Below, piece after piece: positions 1 through 11,849 of a stretch of DNA of 64,000 bases. The stretch covers positions 209,714 through 273,713 of the forward strand of contig JAJVDF010000857.1 in assembly GCA_022410635.1 (NCBI GenBank), written 5' to 3'. Below the pieces are notes generated by a model, which worked only from the letters and a program-made list of their open reading frames with translations, did no database searches and was not told the origin of the DNA. The stretch comes from Tretioscincus oriximinensis. Its lineage: Eukaryota; Chordata; Lepidosauria; Squamata; Gymnophthalmidae. Position 1 is the stretch's first letter. Every line of letters starts with the position of its first letter. The position numbers were made by a program, and so were the translations under genes.

Positions 1-169
1 CCCCCCCACCTCTTGTTGTGTTTCATATTCTAACAAAGCGAGGAACCGCAGTCTAGCCGGGGAGGCCCAAGAGTTCTGCAGGGCTGCACCCAAGGGCTCC
101 GTGGGCTGGATCGGGGCCCCAGGACTTCGGTCCCCCTTGCCTCTTACAGGTCAATAAAAACAATGGGAA

Positions 170-520
170 ACGCAGCCCGATGTCCGTGCCGGCCGGGCTA
201 TTGCTAGCGCTGACTGCAAGGGAGCCAGTGACGTCAGGGGGGGGCGGTGGGGGGCTGGGAAGGGGAGGGGGCTGCAGGGGAAACCGCGGGGGACTTTCCC
301 CCCGGAGCAGCTCGCCCAGAGTCTCCTGCGTAGCGGCGGCTGCTTCCTCCCAAGGGGCTTGACTGGCCAGGAGGCGGCGGCGCCAGGCGACCCCTCAAGC
401 TGCCTGAGCGGCGGGGAGGGTCCGCGGGGGACAGTGGCCTGGGCGCGTGGGCGGTGCTGGCGCCCGGGGCGCGAGGAAGGGGCGGGGGCGGGGGGGGGTC
501 GCTCACGGGGGTCACATCCG
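170..520. promoter_or_regulatory. CpG-rich island with CRE and NF-kappaB consensus sites
   Basis: This G/C- and CpG-rich block contrasts with its flanks. It contains a perfect palindromic CRE, TGACGTCA, at 229-236 and a perfect kappaB site, GGGACTTTCC, at 290-299. No exon with convincing splice sites was recognised. It may be a promoter of IL7 or of an unseen neighbouring gene; the direction is unknown. Confidence 0.4.
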
Positions 521-799
521 GCCAATTCTACGGAATTTTTCGAGAGGAGTCAAACTTCAGGGCATAAATGCGTCAGGATGTTTGGTTGTCATCTGGAACG
601 ATCCAAGCGCTTGCGTGGAAAGCCAGCCTTTGTACTGGTTGGATTTTCTTTCCTTTTGTTGCAATTCTGCAATCTCAGCTTCCTGTACCTGTAGATTAAA
701 CTTAGCTTGTTGCCACCTGGGGTCTGGAGCCCCTGACGACCGCCAGGTTGCTTTGAAGCCTTCCAAGCGTTTTTGAGAAATCACAGCTGAAACTAGAGG

Positions 800-1325
800 T
801 GAGAAGAGGGGAAGGTTTTGCCCCCTCTGTCTCCTTGAGACGCCCAAGGGCAACTGCTGGGCCACTGGGTGAGAAAGAGGAGCGGGCTAGAGAGCCCCCT
901 TAACATTGGCGAATCCCCATGCAAGAGCACAGGGAGGGTTCGGCCTTCTCTGCCTCCTTGAGGCCCCCCGGGGGCAATTGGTGGGCCGCTGGGTGAGGCA
1001 GAAGCCTGGACCATAAAGGCTCCGGCCCCGTCCAGCCGGGCTGCTCTTGTGGAATGGAGGAAGGGGGTTTTGCCTTCTCCTTCTGCTGGAGACGCCCAAG
1101 GGCCATTGGTGGGCCATTGGGACAGTCAGAAGGCTGGACAAGATGGGCTTTGGCCCCATTCAGCAGGATTCCTCTTTTGACCTACCATCCACATGGCAAT
1201 CTAGGCTATGGCCTGCGTAGTCTACATGGCCTTGTGGGTGAGCCCCTGGGCGAGGCAGAAGGCTTGGATAGACAGGCTCTGGCCCCAGCCCAGCAGGGCT
1301 CCTCTGATATTCTTGTGTTCTAATA
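800..1325 (+). repeat. Three serial CR1-tail modules
   Basis: The CR1 3'-UTR module (GAAGGTTTTGCC...CTTGAGACGCCC...GGGTGAGGCAGAAG) occurs near 805, 935 and 1060, followed by one more terminal half at 1235-1325. A hairpin-repeat fragment lies at about 1180-1235. Confidence 0.6.
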
Positions 1326-2146
1326 ACAGTATATAACACCTTTTACAAAATAATGCCATTTGGATGCTTTGTAAAACTAGAGTTACCATAAACAGAGGAA
1401 ACTTCAGCTGTTTGACGCTCCCCAGGCAAAGTTTCCTGCAACCCCCTCAAGGACTTGGTCTCCGGACCACCGAAGGCCCTTCCACCGAAGGGACGACAGA
1501 TGCGCCTACAGATGCTTCGCGTTGGTCATTCTTCAGGACCGATGCTGGGTTGAAAGGGGCTCCTGCCCCTGCAAGGCGAAGGCTGTTTTCTCTCATTCGC
1601 TGCATGTTTTGAGTTAGCGGGAAAAGTCTCCTCGTTAGGGGCCACTTTTAATCCATTCTTTGTGGCTTCTTTTCCTGCTTCTTTGAAAGAAGAGTCCTAA
1701 ACTGTACACAAGGTGTACAGTCAGCTTGAGAGATACAATTGCATAGGAGTTTGGATGCCAGTGGAGATCATTTCATCGACACCCTTGGCTTGCATGGCGA
1801 CTCCTATCCAGGCAGACAATTTTGCTGCTCTGGACACGTTTGGGGCAAGAGACGCCCAGAGAGCCGTGGCCCAGAACGCCATTCAGTAGGGGAGAGCNCC
1901 CTGTGTGGTTTTGTTTTTCTAACAGATGATTAAATTACTCCGATGTGCAATTACAAGATCACAACGCCTGATTGTTTCAAGCTACAGATCTTAGAGCGTC
2001 AACACTTAACACCTTCTCCCAGGTGTCAAAGCAGCTGACGGNTAAGAAACCAAATAATTTTTAAATACTTTGCTTGTTAGGTAATTGCAAATCCACTGTA
2101 GTCTTGCTGACTGGTTGTATATTCAGGGATCACAGGCAGGATTCCT

Positions 2147-2345
2147 AAAATGGAGGCCTTGGGGGGACGCCTTGATCCTCCCTCCAGGACGGAGCAACAG
2201 GTAGGGTTCCTGGAATGGCTTGGAAGTGCCCGGGTGCAATTGGTGGGTCACAGGGTGAGGCAGAAGGCTGTGCTAGATGGGCTACTGTGGCCCCATTCAG
2301 CAGGGCTCTAGTTGCTAGGGTAGGCTATGGCAGGTCTCCCCTTAA
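2147..2345 (+). mobile_element. CR1 3' tail fragment
   Basis: AGGGTTCCTGGAATGGCTTG and GGTGAGGCAGAAGGCTGTG match the CR1 3' UTR. Confidence 0.6.
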
Positions 2346-2649
2346 CCTCTTATGTTTTTAATCACTAGTTAGATTAAATCAATACAGGGGCCTGAGGCGT
2401 TACCGTATACGTCTTCTTAGGACATTTTGAAAATTAAATTCATAAGTACGTACCAAAACATTTTGACAGTTGAACGTTGTGTCTCTACCCACTCTTCTTG
2501 GTGTAGCTTAATAAACAAAGAAGTGGGTTTAGACAAACAGACTGGCAGAGATAGACAGAGAGGGAGGCAGCCAGGTATTCGAACAAGGAAGTGTCANAGA
2601 ACCTTAGAGATTAATGTAGGAGCATTCATAGGCAAGCCTACTTCCGTTG

Positions 2650-2695
2650 AGTATCTGAAGCAGACTGGTCTACAAAAGCTCGTGTTCATAAAAGC
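2650..2695 (+). mobile_element. Short Penelope-like core fragment
   Basis: TATCTGAAGCAGACTGGTCT then ACAAAAGCTCGTG; immediately followed by a CR1 tail. Confidence 0.4.
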
Positions 2696-2699
2696 TATT

Positions 2700-3560
2700 A
2701 GAATCATCGAATCCTAGAATTGGTCCTCCAGGCCACGGGGTCCCATCCCCTGCTCAATGCAGGATTCATTAAACCATCCCAGACAGATGGCTGTCCAGCC
2801 TCCCTTTGAAGACTTCCAGGGAAGGCGAACTCACCACCTCCTGTGGCAAACTGTGCCACTGGATTATTATCCTAATGGTTAGAAAGTTTTTTCTGATATC
2901 TAATCTAAATCTATTCCCTTGCAGTTTCATTCCATTGTTTCTAGTCCTTCCATGTGCCAAGGAGATCAGCCCTTCAGGTATTTGTAGGCAGCGATCAGGT
3001 CTCCTCTCAGTCTTCTCTTTTGCAGACGAAACATCTCCAGATCCTTTAACCGTTCCTCATAGGTCCTCATGGTTTCCAGACCACTCACCATCCTTTAACT
3101 CTCTTTTGTACTTGCTCTANTTTATCAATGTCCTTTTTAAATTGGGCCCCCCAGAACTGAACACAGGATTCCAAGTGTGGTCGTACCAAAGTCCTGTAGA
3201 GAGGAATAATTACTTCACGATAGAGATTCTATGCTCCTCTTGATACACCCCAGGATTGTGTTTGCCTTTTTTGCAGCTGCTTCACACTGTTGACTCATGT
3301 TTAATCTGTGATCTACCAAAACACCCAGGTCCTTCTCACCTGTGCTGCTGCTCAGACATATTCCNCCCATTCTATATGTGCTGTTTTTGTTATTTTTGCC
3401 CAGATGTAGGATCTTGCATTTCTCTCTGTTAAATACCATTCTGTCAGCTTCAGTCCATTATTCCAAAATGTCTAGATCTTTTTGAATCATTTCTCTATCT
3501 GGCTTAGTATTAGCAGCCCCTCCTAGCTTTGGGTCATCAGCAAACATGATGTAAGCTGCT
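2700..3560 (-). mobile_element. CR1 LINE fragment, second subfamily (ATTCTATG-type tail)
   Basis: Minus strand encodes KCKILHLGKNNKNSTYRM and [20 protein letters not shown], a CR1 RT segment, then a 3' UTR ending in TTCTAGGATTCGATGATTC, the tail known from avian and reptile CR1. Confidence 0.85.
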
Positions 3561-4149
3561 CACAAAATCTCCTTCTTTCCTTTGACACATAATGTTCTGT
3601 TCCATCTAAATGCTTTCAAGGGTGTGATATATTCCACAGGAATCTTCTGAGCTTCAGAAAAAATCATGAATAACAGTAGATTGTTTTGAAATTGGCTTTA
3701 TGCAAATATGTTAAGATGTTGGGGGATATTTTATTAATTCTTCATTGTTGAGAGAACAGAAAATGAAGTCAGTTGCTGCTTTCCTTTCGTGAAGGATACT
3801 GTCACTGGGCGCATTAATAGGAATGTAGTGTTTTGATTTGTAATATAAATTCATAATTTCTTGAAGGGCCATACCCAGCTGCGTAATTAAACACACTCAG
3901 GCCACATTAAATCAGTGTTGCCTAGCATGGCAAATATTTGTCCCAAGTCGTCGTTTTCGTTTTCAAAACATTCATTTTATAGCAGTGGAATGTTTTATGT
4001 CCGTGAGGGTTTGTATGTTTATTAGTAGTAGAAGTGCAGACACTTCTGAGTTGGACAATTGCTAGTGGGATCCAGAATCTGAACACATACCCGGATACTT
4101 TCAAATAATTGAAATTCTAAATTGTAGTGTTCTCATTTCACTGCAAAAT

Positions 4150-4460
4150 CCAGAAGTAATGTTCGGATGCTGAGCCCAGGATGCACCGACAGGTAGGATT
4201 CCTGAAATACCATTTGCAGGGAGTTGGAAGCAGGTGACGGTTTTGCCTCCTACTTAAGATGCCCACGTGCCATTGGGGGGTGAGACAGGCTGAGTCCCCG
4301 TTCAGCAGAGCTCCCCTTGGGTTCAGTCTGCTTAGCCCGTGTAGACTATGGCAGGCCCCATTTGGCCTGCCCACGTGCCAGTGCAATCTCAAGCAGAAGG
4401 AGGGGGCAAAACTTTCACTTGTCCTTGACTGATGGAAAAAGGCTCTAGACATCTAGGGAA
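4150..4460 (+). mobile_element. CR1 3' tail fragments with hairpin repeat piece
   Basis: GGATGCTGAGCCCAGGATGC and following match the CR1 3' UTR; a hairpin arm lies at 4318-4385. Confidence 0.55.
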
Positions 4461-4537
4461 GTTNATGTTGCCTCCCTTTTCCTTGTTAGACTCTAAGGTC
4501 CGACAAAGGGAGGCAACAGGAGCTTCCAGAGACACGG

Positions 4538-5110
4538 TGCGGATGGCACAGTGGCAAAGTGCGTGACTTTCAAATGAAAGATCTGGTTTTGAGGTCCTGT
4601 GTCGGAGGTGGAGAGGGGACGTGAAGGCCCCCTGCTGGCCTTCAGCTCCAGCCAACTCAGCTACTTGAAAGATAGTAGATTTGCAATGTACCTGCACATT
4701 GCGATTAGAGAAGTCCTGGAACTATGGCCTGTGGGCCACATGCGGCCCGCCAAGGACTTTTATCTGGCCCGCAAGATGTTGTTGTCACCGCTGTCTGTCC
4801 TGATTAGCAGCCGACTAGTCCCGGGCTCACAGAAACGCGCCCCTTGCCTTCTCAACAGAGCATGCACACAAGGCTCCGTGACACGAGGTGCCCCCAAAAC
4901 TAGGAATTGGCTCATCGTTTTTTTTAAATGATAGTTTGTCCATCTAACGGTCTGAGGAACAGGGCACTGGCCCCCTGTTTAAAAAGTTTGAGGATCCCTG
5001 TTCTATTAGATAAACTGGACCACCATCAACCTGGTGGGGAAGGTAGAACAAGATGCCAGTCTCCGGCCAAAATTTAACCACGAGTGAGCAGGACAGGATA
5101 TAAAACCAGG
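4538..5110 (+). mobile_element. tRNA-derived SINE (family 2) interrupted by a hAT element
   Basis: The 5' half, 4538-4701, has a tRNA-like head (GCACAGTGGCAAAGTGCGTG) and CCCCCTGCTGGCCTTCAGCT body. The 3' half resumes at 5011 (TAAACTGGACCACCATCAAC). The same body is contiguous at 33967-34275. Confidence 0.75.
4710..5002. mobile_element. Non-autonomous hAT element inside a SINE
   Basis: The right end, read in reverse, is CAGGGATCCTCAAACTTTTT, a typical hAT terminus; the left end GTCCTGGAACTATGG resembles it. The flanks c-g/t-ATTAGA at 4702-4709 and 5003-5010 form an 8-bp target duplication with one mismatch. The interior has the GCGGCCCGCC motif common in such hATs. Confidence 0.7.
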
Positions 5111-5134
5111 ATTCTCCTACTCCCGATAGCATCA

Positions 5135-5260
5135 GAACCTAAGGGGAGCGCTGCTGAATGGGGCCGAAGCCCGTCTAGTCCAGGGTCCTGCCTCACACAG
5201 AGGCCACCCATTGCACCTGGGCCGTCTGGACAGAAGAAGGGCCCCTTGCTAGAATCCCTG
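5135..5260 (-). mobile_element. CR1 3' tail fragment
   Basis: GCTGAATGGGGCCGAAGCCC and following; reverse CR1 tail. Confidence 0.6.
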
Positions 5261-5689
5261 CCTACCTGCCTCCCTTTTTCTTCCTTGGCTCTAAAATGCT
5301 TCATTGCTAGAATTTCCCTAAGTAGCCCAAAGAGCGCTTGGCTCCCTCTGCTGGCTGATTCAGTTTGCATAAATCTGTGCCAGGCCGCCTCTCAAAGGGG
5401 CTTGTGGTTTGGCTGCATCCAATCAGCAAATAAACGGCCACAGTAAGGTGATGCAATGTGCATTCAAAACCCGTTGAATTCTGGTGCAACTTTGGCTTCC
5501 TGTACGGAGCAGGGCTGCGAATTCAATGCTTGTTTGCTGCAGGAACAACAAATCAAACTTATGATTTCATGTCGTTCCTTAACGAGGCTTGAATTCTGTC
5601 CCTGTATCGGAAGCCCCAACAATCAACGATATACATACTGACATGAAAAAGAGATTTTAAAAAATCAACAATATTGCATTATTCTCATG

Positions 5690-6166
5690 TACAAAACTAG
5701 ATTGAAGGATGCAAAATCCTGCACGGGATGGACAGAGTGAATACAGAAAAAGTGTTTTCCCTATCGCACAACACAAGGACCCGAGGGCCCTCCTTGAAAC
5801 TGATGGGCAGAAAATGGAGAACAAAGGAAAGTAGTTTTTCACCCAGAGGGTCATCGGCCTTTGGAACTGACTTCCTGAAGAGGTGGTGATAGCTCACAGC
5901 TTGGATAGTTTCAAGGCAGGACTAGNCAGGTTTATGGACACCAAGGGTATAAATGGGTTCTAGGATGGATGTCTGGATGTTGCCTCCGGGATGGAGCCAC
6001 AAGCAGGACTCCTGAAGTGACATTTGCAGGGAGTCATGGACAGGGGCATATTTTGCTTTCTTCCATTCAGGCTGCCCAGGGACATCTGGTGGGCCTTTGT
6101 GGGACAGAAGGCAGGACTTGGTGGGCTCTGACCTGATCCAGTACGGCTCTTCTTATATTCTAAGTA
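5690..6166 (+). mobile_element. CR1 3' fragment
   Basis: Degraded RT end plus 3' UTR of the same subfamily as 12200-12850, ending CTCTTCTTATATTCTAAG. Confidence 0.75.
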
Positions 6167-6204
6167 TTCCTAGGCACAAACATGCCTGCTATGAAGCTGA
6201 TGGG

Positions 6205-6515
6205 CAGAACACTTAGGAGGGACAAGGGAAAGGGGTTTGTTGTCGCATTCAAAGGGTCTTGACTTCCGGAAGAGATGGTGGTGGCTGGATAAAGACTTTA
6301 AGACAGGATTATCCAGATTCATGGAAGCAAAGGGCATCAATAGGATGGATCTTTTGATTCTGCCCCCAGGGTGGAGCAACAGGCAAGATTCCTGAAACGC
6401 CATTTGCAAGGAGTTGAGAGCAGGTGATGTTTCTGCATCCTGTGAAGACCAGGAGCAATTGGTGGGCCACTGGGTGAGCAGAAGACTGTCTAGATGGGCT
6501 CCTCTTAGGACCTCT
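6205..6515 (+). mobile_element. CR1 3' fragment
   Basis: A second, independent 3' piece directly behind the previous one (starts at AAGCTGATGGGCAGAACAC). Confidence 0.7.
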
Positions 6516-6599
6516 GCCTGCAGGCTTAGAGCAGCAGTTGCCACCGTGGAAGTTATTTATGTACAGATTGTGCTATCTGATTGTTCTGCATTTTTGTAG

Positions 6600-7765
6600 C
6601 TGTTTCTGTCTTGTTTTGTTGCTGTTCCTCTTTATTAAAACACACCTTACAATAAAATAAAATAAGAACCGCAGCCCTATTAGTGACTTAGAGGGAATGG
6701 CCCAGTTTCACTTTGTAGCTAAGAAGACATCACTGCCATATGCTCCGTTCTCTGCTCTTGTAATTCCGATGGGGCTTGTCTCTTCAATCCAAAATTCAAT
6801 CATAGGTTGATTGGGAAAATGAAAAAAGAAGTGGCCGTTATTCTGATACAAATTCAACCATTACTTGCCAAGCTACAATATTCAGTTGCAGTGATTCAAA
6901 ACTACAACGTGATTTGATTAACGAGATNCAACTTTATTCTTTTTTTGTTGGGATAAAGAACATAGCTTCTGATGGATTTCCATTTGTGCAGAATTACATA
7001 CATCTACAAAATGAAAATAAATGTATTTTCATTGGTTCACATGCAATCCAAACTAAATAATAAACATATAATTCAATTACTTAAACTTGCATCTTGCCTT
7101 ACATCAGAAGGTCTCAAGGCATCAAACAAGAGCAGAAACACATTGTCCTAATTCAAGAATACATGTAAAATATATACATCAGAATTAAATGTAAAGTATG
7201 AATATATTTGTGTGTCCACTTCATGCATAAATGTTGAACTTGGGAGTGGAAACGGAAGAGATAAATCTGTTTTTGTTCCTCCTTTAATTATTACAGAAGA
7301 GAACTGTTATTAACTCCATGTTTTGGAAATTATATATTTACTGCTGCTGAATGCTGATTGTGAAATTGCTCTGCTTGTTGACTTATGTTTGTGGTTTGCT
7401 GTTATGGTTTTTATAACTATATCCAAACCAGAAGCCTTATTGCAAACGAATGCAAATGAATATACATGTAGATCACGACAGATTAGGGATGCACAAGAAA
7501 GGGAAATTGGAATTCGTGGAGTGGCGGGGAAGTCCCCTCTTTCTCCCTGAATGCATTCGGTCTGCAGAGCCAAAGAGCAGGTTTTCAAGCTCCAGAAAAA
7601 CAGAGGGAAATCAAGTGATTCAAATATTGACCCAGGGGAGAGCATGGGATCAATAACCATCCGGAAGGATAATATGATCCCTTGGTTGAAAAGAGCACCA
7701 GAAGAAACGGCAACGTTTTGGGAACATGAGCCTTATTCTGGGTGATACCTTTGGAAAGAACATGG
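6600..7765. other. AT-rich DNA without recognised feature
   Basis: No splice-bounded exon, repeat family or RNA gene was recognised. The open frames near 7320-7745 are short and without homology. Confidence 0.5.
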
Positions 7766-7767
7766 CC

Positions 7768-7858
7768 ATTTGGGACCTGCCATGCTCTTCACTGGCACGT
7801 AGATAGCAGGCTCCTATTCTGAGATAGAGGCCAGAGTAAGGCTCAGTGGGCCTGGACT
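7768..7858. repeat. Hairpin repeat H1, right arm
   Basis: GACCTGCCATGCTCTTCACT, GCAGGCTCCTATTCTGAGAT and AGTAAGGCTCAGTGGGCC. Confidence 0.6.
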
Positions 7859-8069
7859 GCAGGGAGAAATAGGGCCACTGATGCTGCAGTCAGTAGGGTA
7901 AGTGGCCAGTCAAGGCTTCAGTCAGGTCCAGTCAATGACCACCAGCTGCTTAGCAGTCTAGAGGACTTGCATTTGGACACAAAGGCCGAGTTCTCATGAT
8001 GGTGAGAGGCTTTGGCACTAGCATAGTGAGTACAAATACGCTAGTGTCTGGTTTCACATCTTCAGGCAG

Positions 8070-8460
8070 AATTTTTATTTCTGGGTTTATGGTTCTTTGT
8101 TGTACTACTGCCTGCTTTTCTACACCGTTTTTATTTATTTATTTCTTTTATTTATACCCTGCCCTATACCGAAGGTCTCAGGGCAGCCAATGCTTATTTA
8201 AAAGCTTGGGCACCCAGCAGCTCCAAGAATCTGGCAGTACCAGCAGCAGCAACCAAAACTGTGAAGAGACAAAACGATAGCTGCTGTTGTGTTGACTGTG
8301 GGGCATGCTGGGAAGTGTAGTCTGACCCCGCCTCTTCAGCCCAGCCCTGCAGACTAAAGCTCCCAGCCTGCACCACAATTAGCCCTGGGCAGGGGGATTC
8401 TCNTTCAGCCAATCTAAGCTCAGTCCCACCCAGGGAAATATCTTTTCTGCAAACAGGAAG
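8070..8460 (+). repeat. Unclassified repeat U1, split by an L2 tail
   Basis: TACTGCCTGCTTTTCTACAC before the L2 tail and GGGCACCCAGCAGCTCCAAG after it. It contains CATGCTGGGAAGTGTAGT at 8304-8321, a ZNF143/Staf-like site in reverse (ACTACA..TCCCAGCATG). Confidence 0.6.
8134..8187 (-). mobile_element. L2-type 3' tail insertion
   Basis: ATTTATTTATTTCTTTTATT then CCTGCCCTATACCGAAGGTC, the reverse of the L2 end. It splits an unclassified repeat. Confidence 0.65.
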
Positions 8461-8496
8461 TTGCCTGAGAGATCCGTCTATATCATTTCATTTCCA

Positions 8497-8545
8497 CATT
8501 TATTTATTTGTTTATCCCTCGCCCGTACCCGAAGGTCTCTCTTGT
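8497..8545 (-). mobile_element. L2-type 3' tail fragment
   Basis: ATTTATTTATTTGTTTATCC then CGTACCCGAAGGTCTC. Confidence 0.6.
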
Positions 8546-8999
8546 CCTGAAGTATCACCTTAATTATTATTCTTTTTTATCCCAGGCAAATCCAGGGCCT
8601 TACTGCAGGAAGGGTTTTTAAATTCTGTGTCCCACTGGCCTACTAAAAATAGTAAAGGTTGTNCAATGGGAGCGAAGAGGACAACCTGGAGAGGGAGATT
8701 TCCCAGCAAGGTCTAAATGCAGCTTCTTTGTAAGAAATCCGAGCGTGGGAACCCATCGATCGAGGGGTCTCACCTGGTCACCTCTGGATTGACGCCTCTC
8801 TGATGTCCCTTTGGTGAAGGATTCCTCTGCTCCAGCAGGTGACAAGGCGTCGTTTGTGTTTGCTTTGTAGCAATCTGTGATGTCAGCTCCAGGAAACGCA
8901 AGTTAAATATAATCAGACGCCTATAAAAAAAATTGTATAATCTGAACTTCTTGAATGTTTAACTGATACGCCCAAGCGATAAGCCAGCTTGGAAGCTCA

Positions 9000-9195
9000 A
9001 GAGCCTAAACGGAGCCCTGCTGAATGGGGCCACAACCCAGCTAGTCCGACACTCGCTCTCATAGAATCATAGAGTTGGAAGGGGCCTCCAGGGTCATGGG
9101 GCTCAATGCAGGAGTCATCAAACCCTCCCAGACAGATGACCGCCCGGCTTCCGTGTGAAGAGACGGAGTTCGCACCTTGGCTGAGTTCCCACGGG
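9000..9195 (-). mobile_element. Two abutting CR1 tails
   Basis: 9000-9057 is a reverse tail of the first subfamily (GCCCTGCTGAATGGGGCCAC). From 9058, ATAGAATCATAGAGTTGGAA begins a reverse tail of the ATTCTATG subfamily. Confidence 0.7.
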
Positions 9196-10369
9196 GGGTG
9201 AAAGAAGCAAAGTGACGCTGCTTTGGCACCAGAATAGATCAGCTCTACCCCCAAAGGTCTCAGGGCCGCCAACCATAAAACACCAATACAAAACTGACCT
9301 CATTAAAAGCCGTATAAAACGGTGGCGCAGCCCTCGTGTTGGCTTCTCACTTCCTGTCTGGCTCTCCGTTTTCGGAACTCGGTGGGTCTGTCCTCTCCCC
9401 GTCCCCCACTCCTCTTCCAGCCCCGCTCTTCTTCCCATACCCCACTCTGCTTTTTTAAAAAAAGCTGCTTGAGTTTTGCGCAAAAGTAAAGCTCCATTAG
9501 AAAAAAAATTATTGGAAATATATGTGTTGATGTATGTGCAAAACTAGGACTGATCAACAANGAAGAAGGTCCAAAAGTGCCGTTTCCTCCTTGGAGGTTC
9601 GATCAGAAGTGGCGGCACAGCAGAAGCACAAAGCAACACACACACACACCCCGGGCCTCCTCCCAGGGCCCACTGGCTGCTCTGTGCGGGGAGCGTGGAT
9701 AGACAGTGGCAGCCTTGGCGCACAGGCGCTCCCACTAGGGGGAAACCGTAGCCAGAGAACACTTAGCGGCCTCGTTTCTGAAGGCAAACAGCACATGCAG
9801 CACGGAAGCGGAGGGTGATGGGGGAACTGCATGCGCCCAGCACAAAGCCACACAGCTTTCGCTCCCGTTTCCCCCCCTCCCGCCGTGAGAATGCAGCCCT
9901 AGTGGTTCATCCACATGCCAGTGTAGACGGTNGCAAAAAGTGACTTTGCCGCACATGCACTTCTTCTCTGGTCCCCCTTCATTAGATTGTTGCAACAATA
10001 AAAAAGGGGCTGCTGGAGAAGAAGATGCCGTGGAGCAGAAGTCGACCGGTCCCGTTTTGTTAGCTTGTTGCAAAGGGGCTGCAGAAATATTTGTGAAAAG
10101 ACCATTTGCCTCTCCAGATGGCAAGTGCAAAGTAGGATTACGGATCCCACAAGTGCATCTAGTCATGACCTGCCAAGGGCGACAAGTAGCAAACTCTGCC
10201 CTAGATTTTACGTGCAGCCAGCTGCATACGAGTTCATTTCCCCAGGACCTTCCCAAGATCCCTGCTCCCTTTTAAAAACTGTTTTTACAAGCGCCTGGAT
10301 GTTTCCAGTGGCGTCACTTCGGCCCTGTCCACCGTGGACAGTCTTCCAGGATGTATTTTGGAACGGGGG

Positions 10370-10600
10370 CTTCTCATCGGCATGCTTGCGCCGACTATGG
10401 CAGATCCCACATGCCTGTGTAAAGCACAGCAGGCCCCATTCGTCATACGGGTGACAGACCTCCATTCCAAGCTAAACCCTGGAATAACACCCAGTGCACA
10501 GGGCCTTCTTCTGGGCTATATCTTGTGCCTGCCTTTCACCCACTAGTGTAGACTATGGCATGCCCTGAACAGTGTGCGGATGGCCGAGTCCAAGGGAGCC
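10370..10600. repeat. Hairpin repeat H1 fragments (two)
   Basis: CGACTATGGCAGATCCCACA at about 10394 and CTAGTGTAGACTATGGCATG at about 10545. Confidence 0.45.
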
Positions 10601-10827
10601 CTGCCATCGTTTGCAGTACCGTGGAAAATAACAGGTGCTTAATCCAAGATACATCTCTACTATTAACAAAGCGGGCATTGCTGGCTCCAGCGTTACAAGG
10701 GCTGCCAACAAATAACAGAGTTCANAACTTTGGTCCAGCCATAGGATGCCCATCGGTCCACCAACATGGCAGAGAGGGCTGCTTCTCTGGCCTGCCCAGC
10801 CGCCCACCAACAGAGAGATACTTTAGC

Positions 10828-10920
10828 AAGTGAGTCTCGTGGCACCTTCGAGATTAACAAGAGAAAGGAAGGCAGCTTTTGTAGACCAGGTGACCTCTTC
10901 AGATGCATAGATGCAGAGAC
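10828..10920 (-). mobile_element. Penelope-like repeat fragment
   Basis: In reverse: CATCTGAAGAGGTCACCTGG, CTACAAAAGCTGCC, then AATCTCGAAGGTGCCACGAG; same module as 15175-15300, diverged. Confidence 0.5.
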
Positions 10921-11164
10921 CGACTGGCTGACCGGCAGATCAATCAATCGGTAGACAGACAGATCACTCTCTGTCTTCCACTCACTCCGATTCCTCCACA
11001 GAATCTATCCACAAAGAAACTGACAAGCCTGATCTTAACTGTCAACTATACTTCCAAATCAATCCTTCCACCACCACCACCACCCACTTTCTTAGCACCT
11101 GCCTGTTTCTATTCTTGTTAGGGTTGCCATAATCTAAGGGTCCAAAACCACGACACAATTTCTA

Positions 11165-11255
11165 CCAGGGCTTGACCATTCATAGGGCCTGCCATAGTTT
11201 ACACTAGCATAGACTGACCAGATATACTGAGGGCTAAACCTTGCATATTATTTAA
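11165..11255. repeat. Hairpin repeat H1 fragment
   Basis: AGGGCCTGCCATAGTTTACA with partial flanking arms. Confidence 0.5.
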
Positions 11256-11295
11256 ACCAAAAGTCAGAGTCAGAGAATACAATAAATAAATAGAT

Positions 11296-11805
11296 CAGGC
11301 TGCAACACCTGAGACTCTTCAGCCTTTAAGAGGTGATAAACTAAAGTCCATAAAATCATGCAAGGGCTGACTAGAGAAAAAATATTTTGTCTATCATACA
11401 ACACTANGACCAGGGGGAATTCCTAGAAACTGATGGGCAAAAGAGTTAAGGAATGTGTTTTTTTTCATCCAGAGGGTCATTTGTCTGTGGAATTTAGTTC
11501 CAGAAGAAGGTGGTCGTGTTGAGCAGCCTGGATATTTTAAGACAGACTGAGGCACGTTGGTGGACAGCAAAGGTATCAATGGCTCCTGGGGTGGATCTCT
11601 TGCTCCTGCCTCTAGGGTGGAGCCACAGGCAGGATTCCTGAAGTACCATTTGCAGGCAGTTCAGAAGAGGTGAAGGTTTTGCCTCCTTCTGCTTGGAACT
11701 GCCCAGGGGCAACTGAAGGGCCGCTGTGGGAGACAGAAGNTTGGAGGCTCCATCCTCATTCAGTGCTGGTTGCATACTTGGCACATACCTAATAGGCTGC
11801 TAGAA
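11296..11805 (+). mobile_element. CR1 3' fragment
   Basis: Diverged RT terminus and 3' UTR; many substitutions relative to 12200-12850. Confidence 0.7.
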
Positions 11806-11849
11806 TTTTTCTTTTGAAATATTTACTTGTTTTTCTTATCCCTACAGAC

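Noticed and set aside
10300..10330. MFPVASLR, resembling the start of mammalian IL-7 (exon 1)
   Set aside because: There is no GT donor at the required Arg codon, and the sequence is not preserved in a promoter-like context; taken as coincidence.
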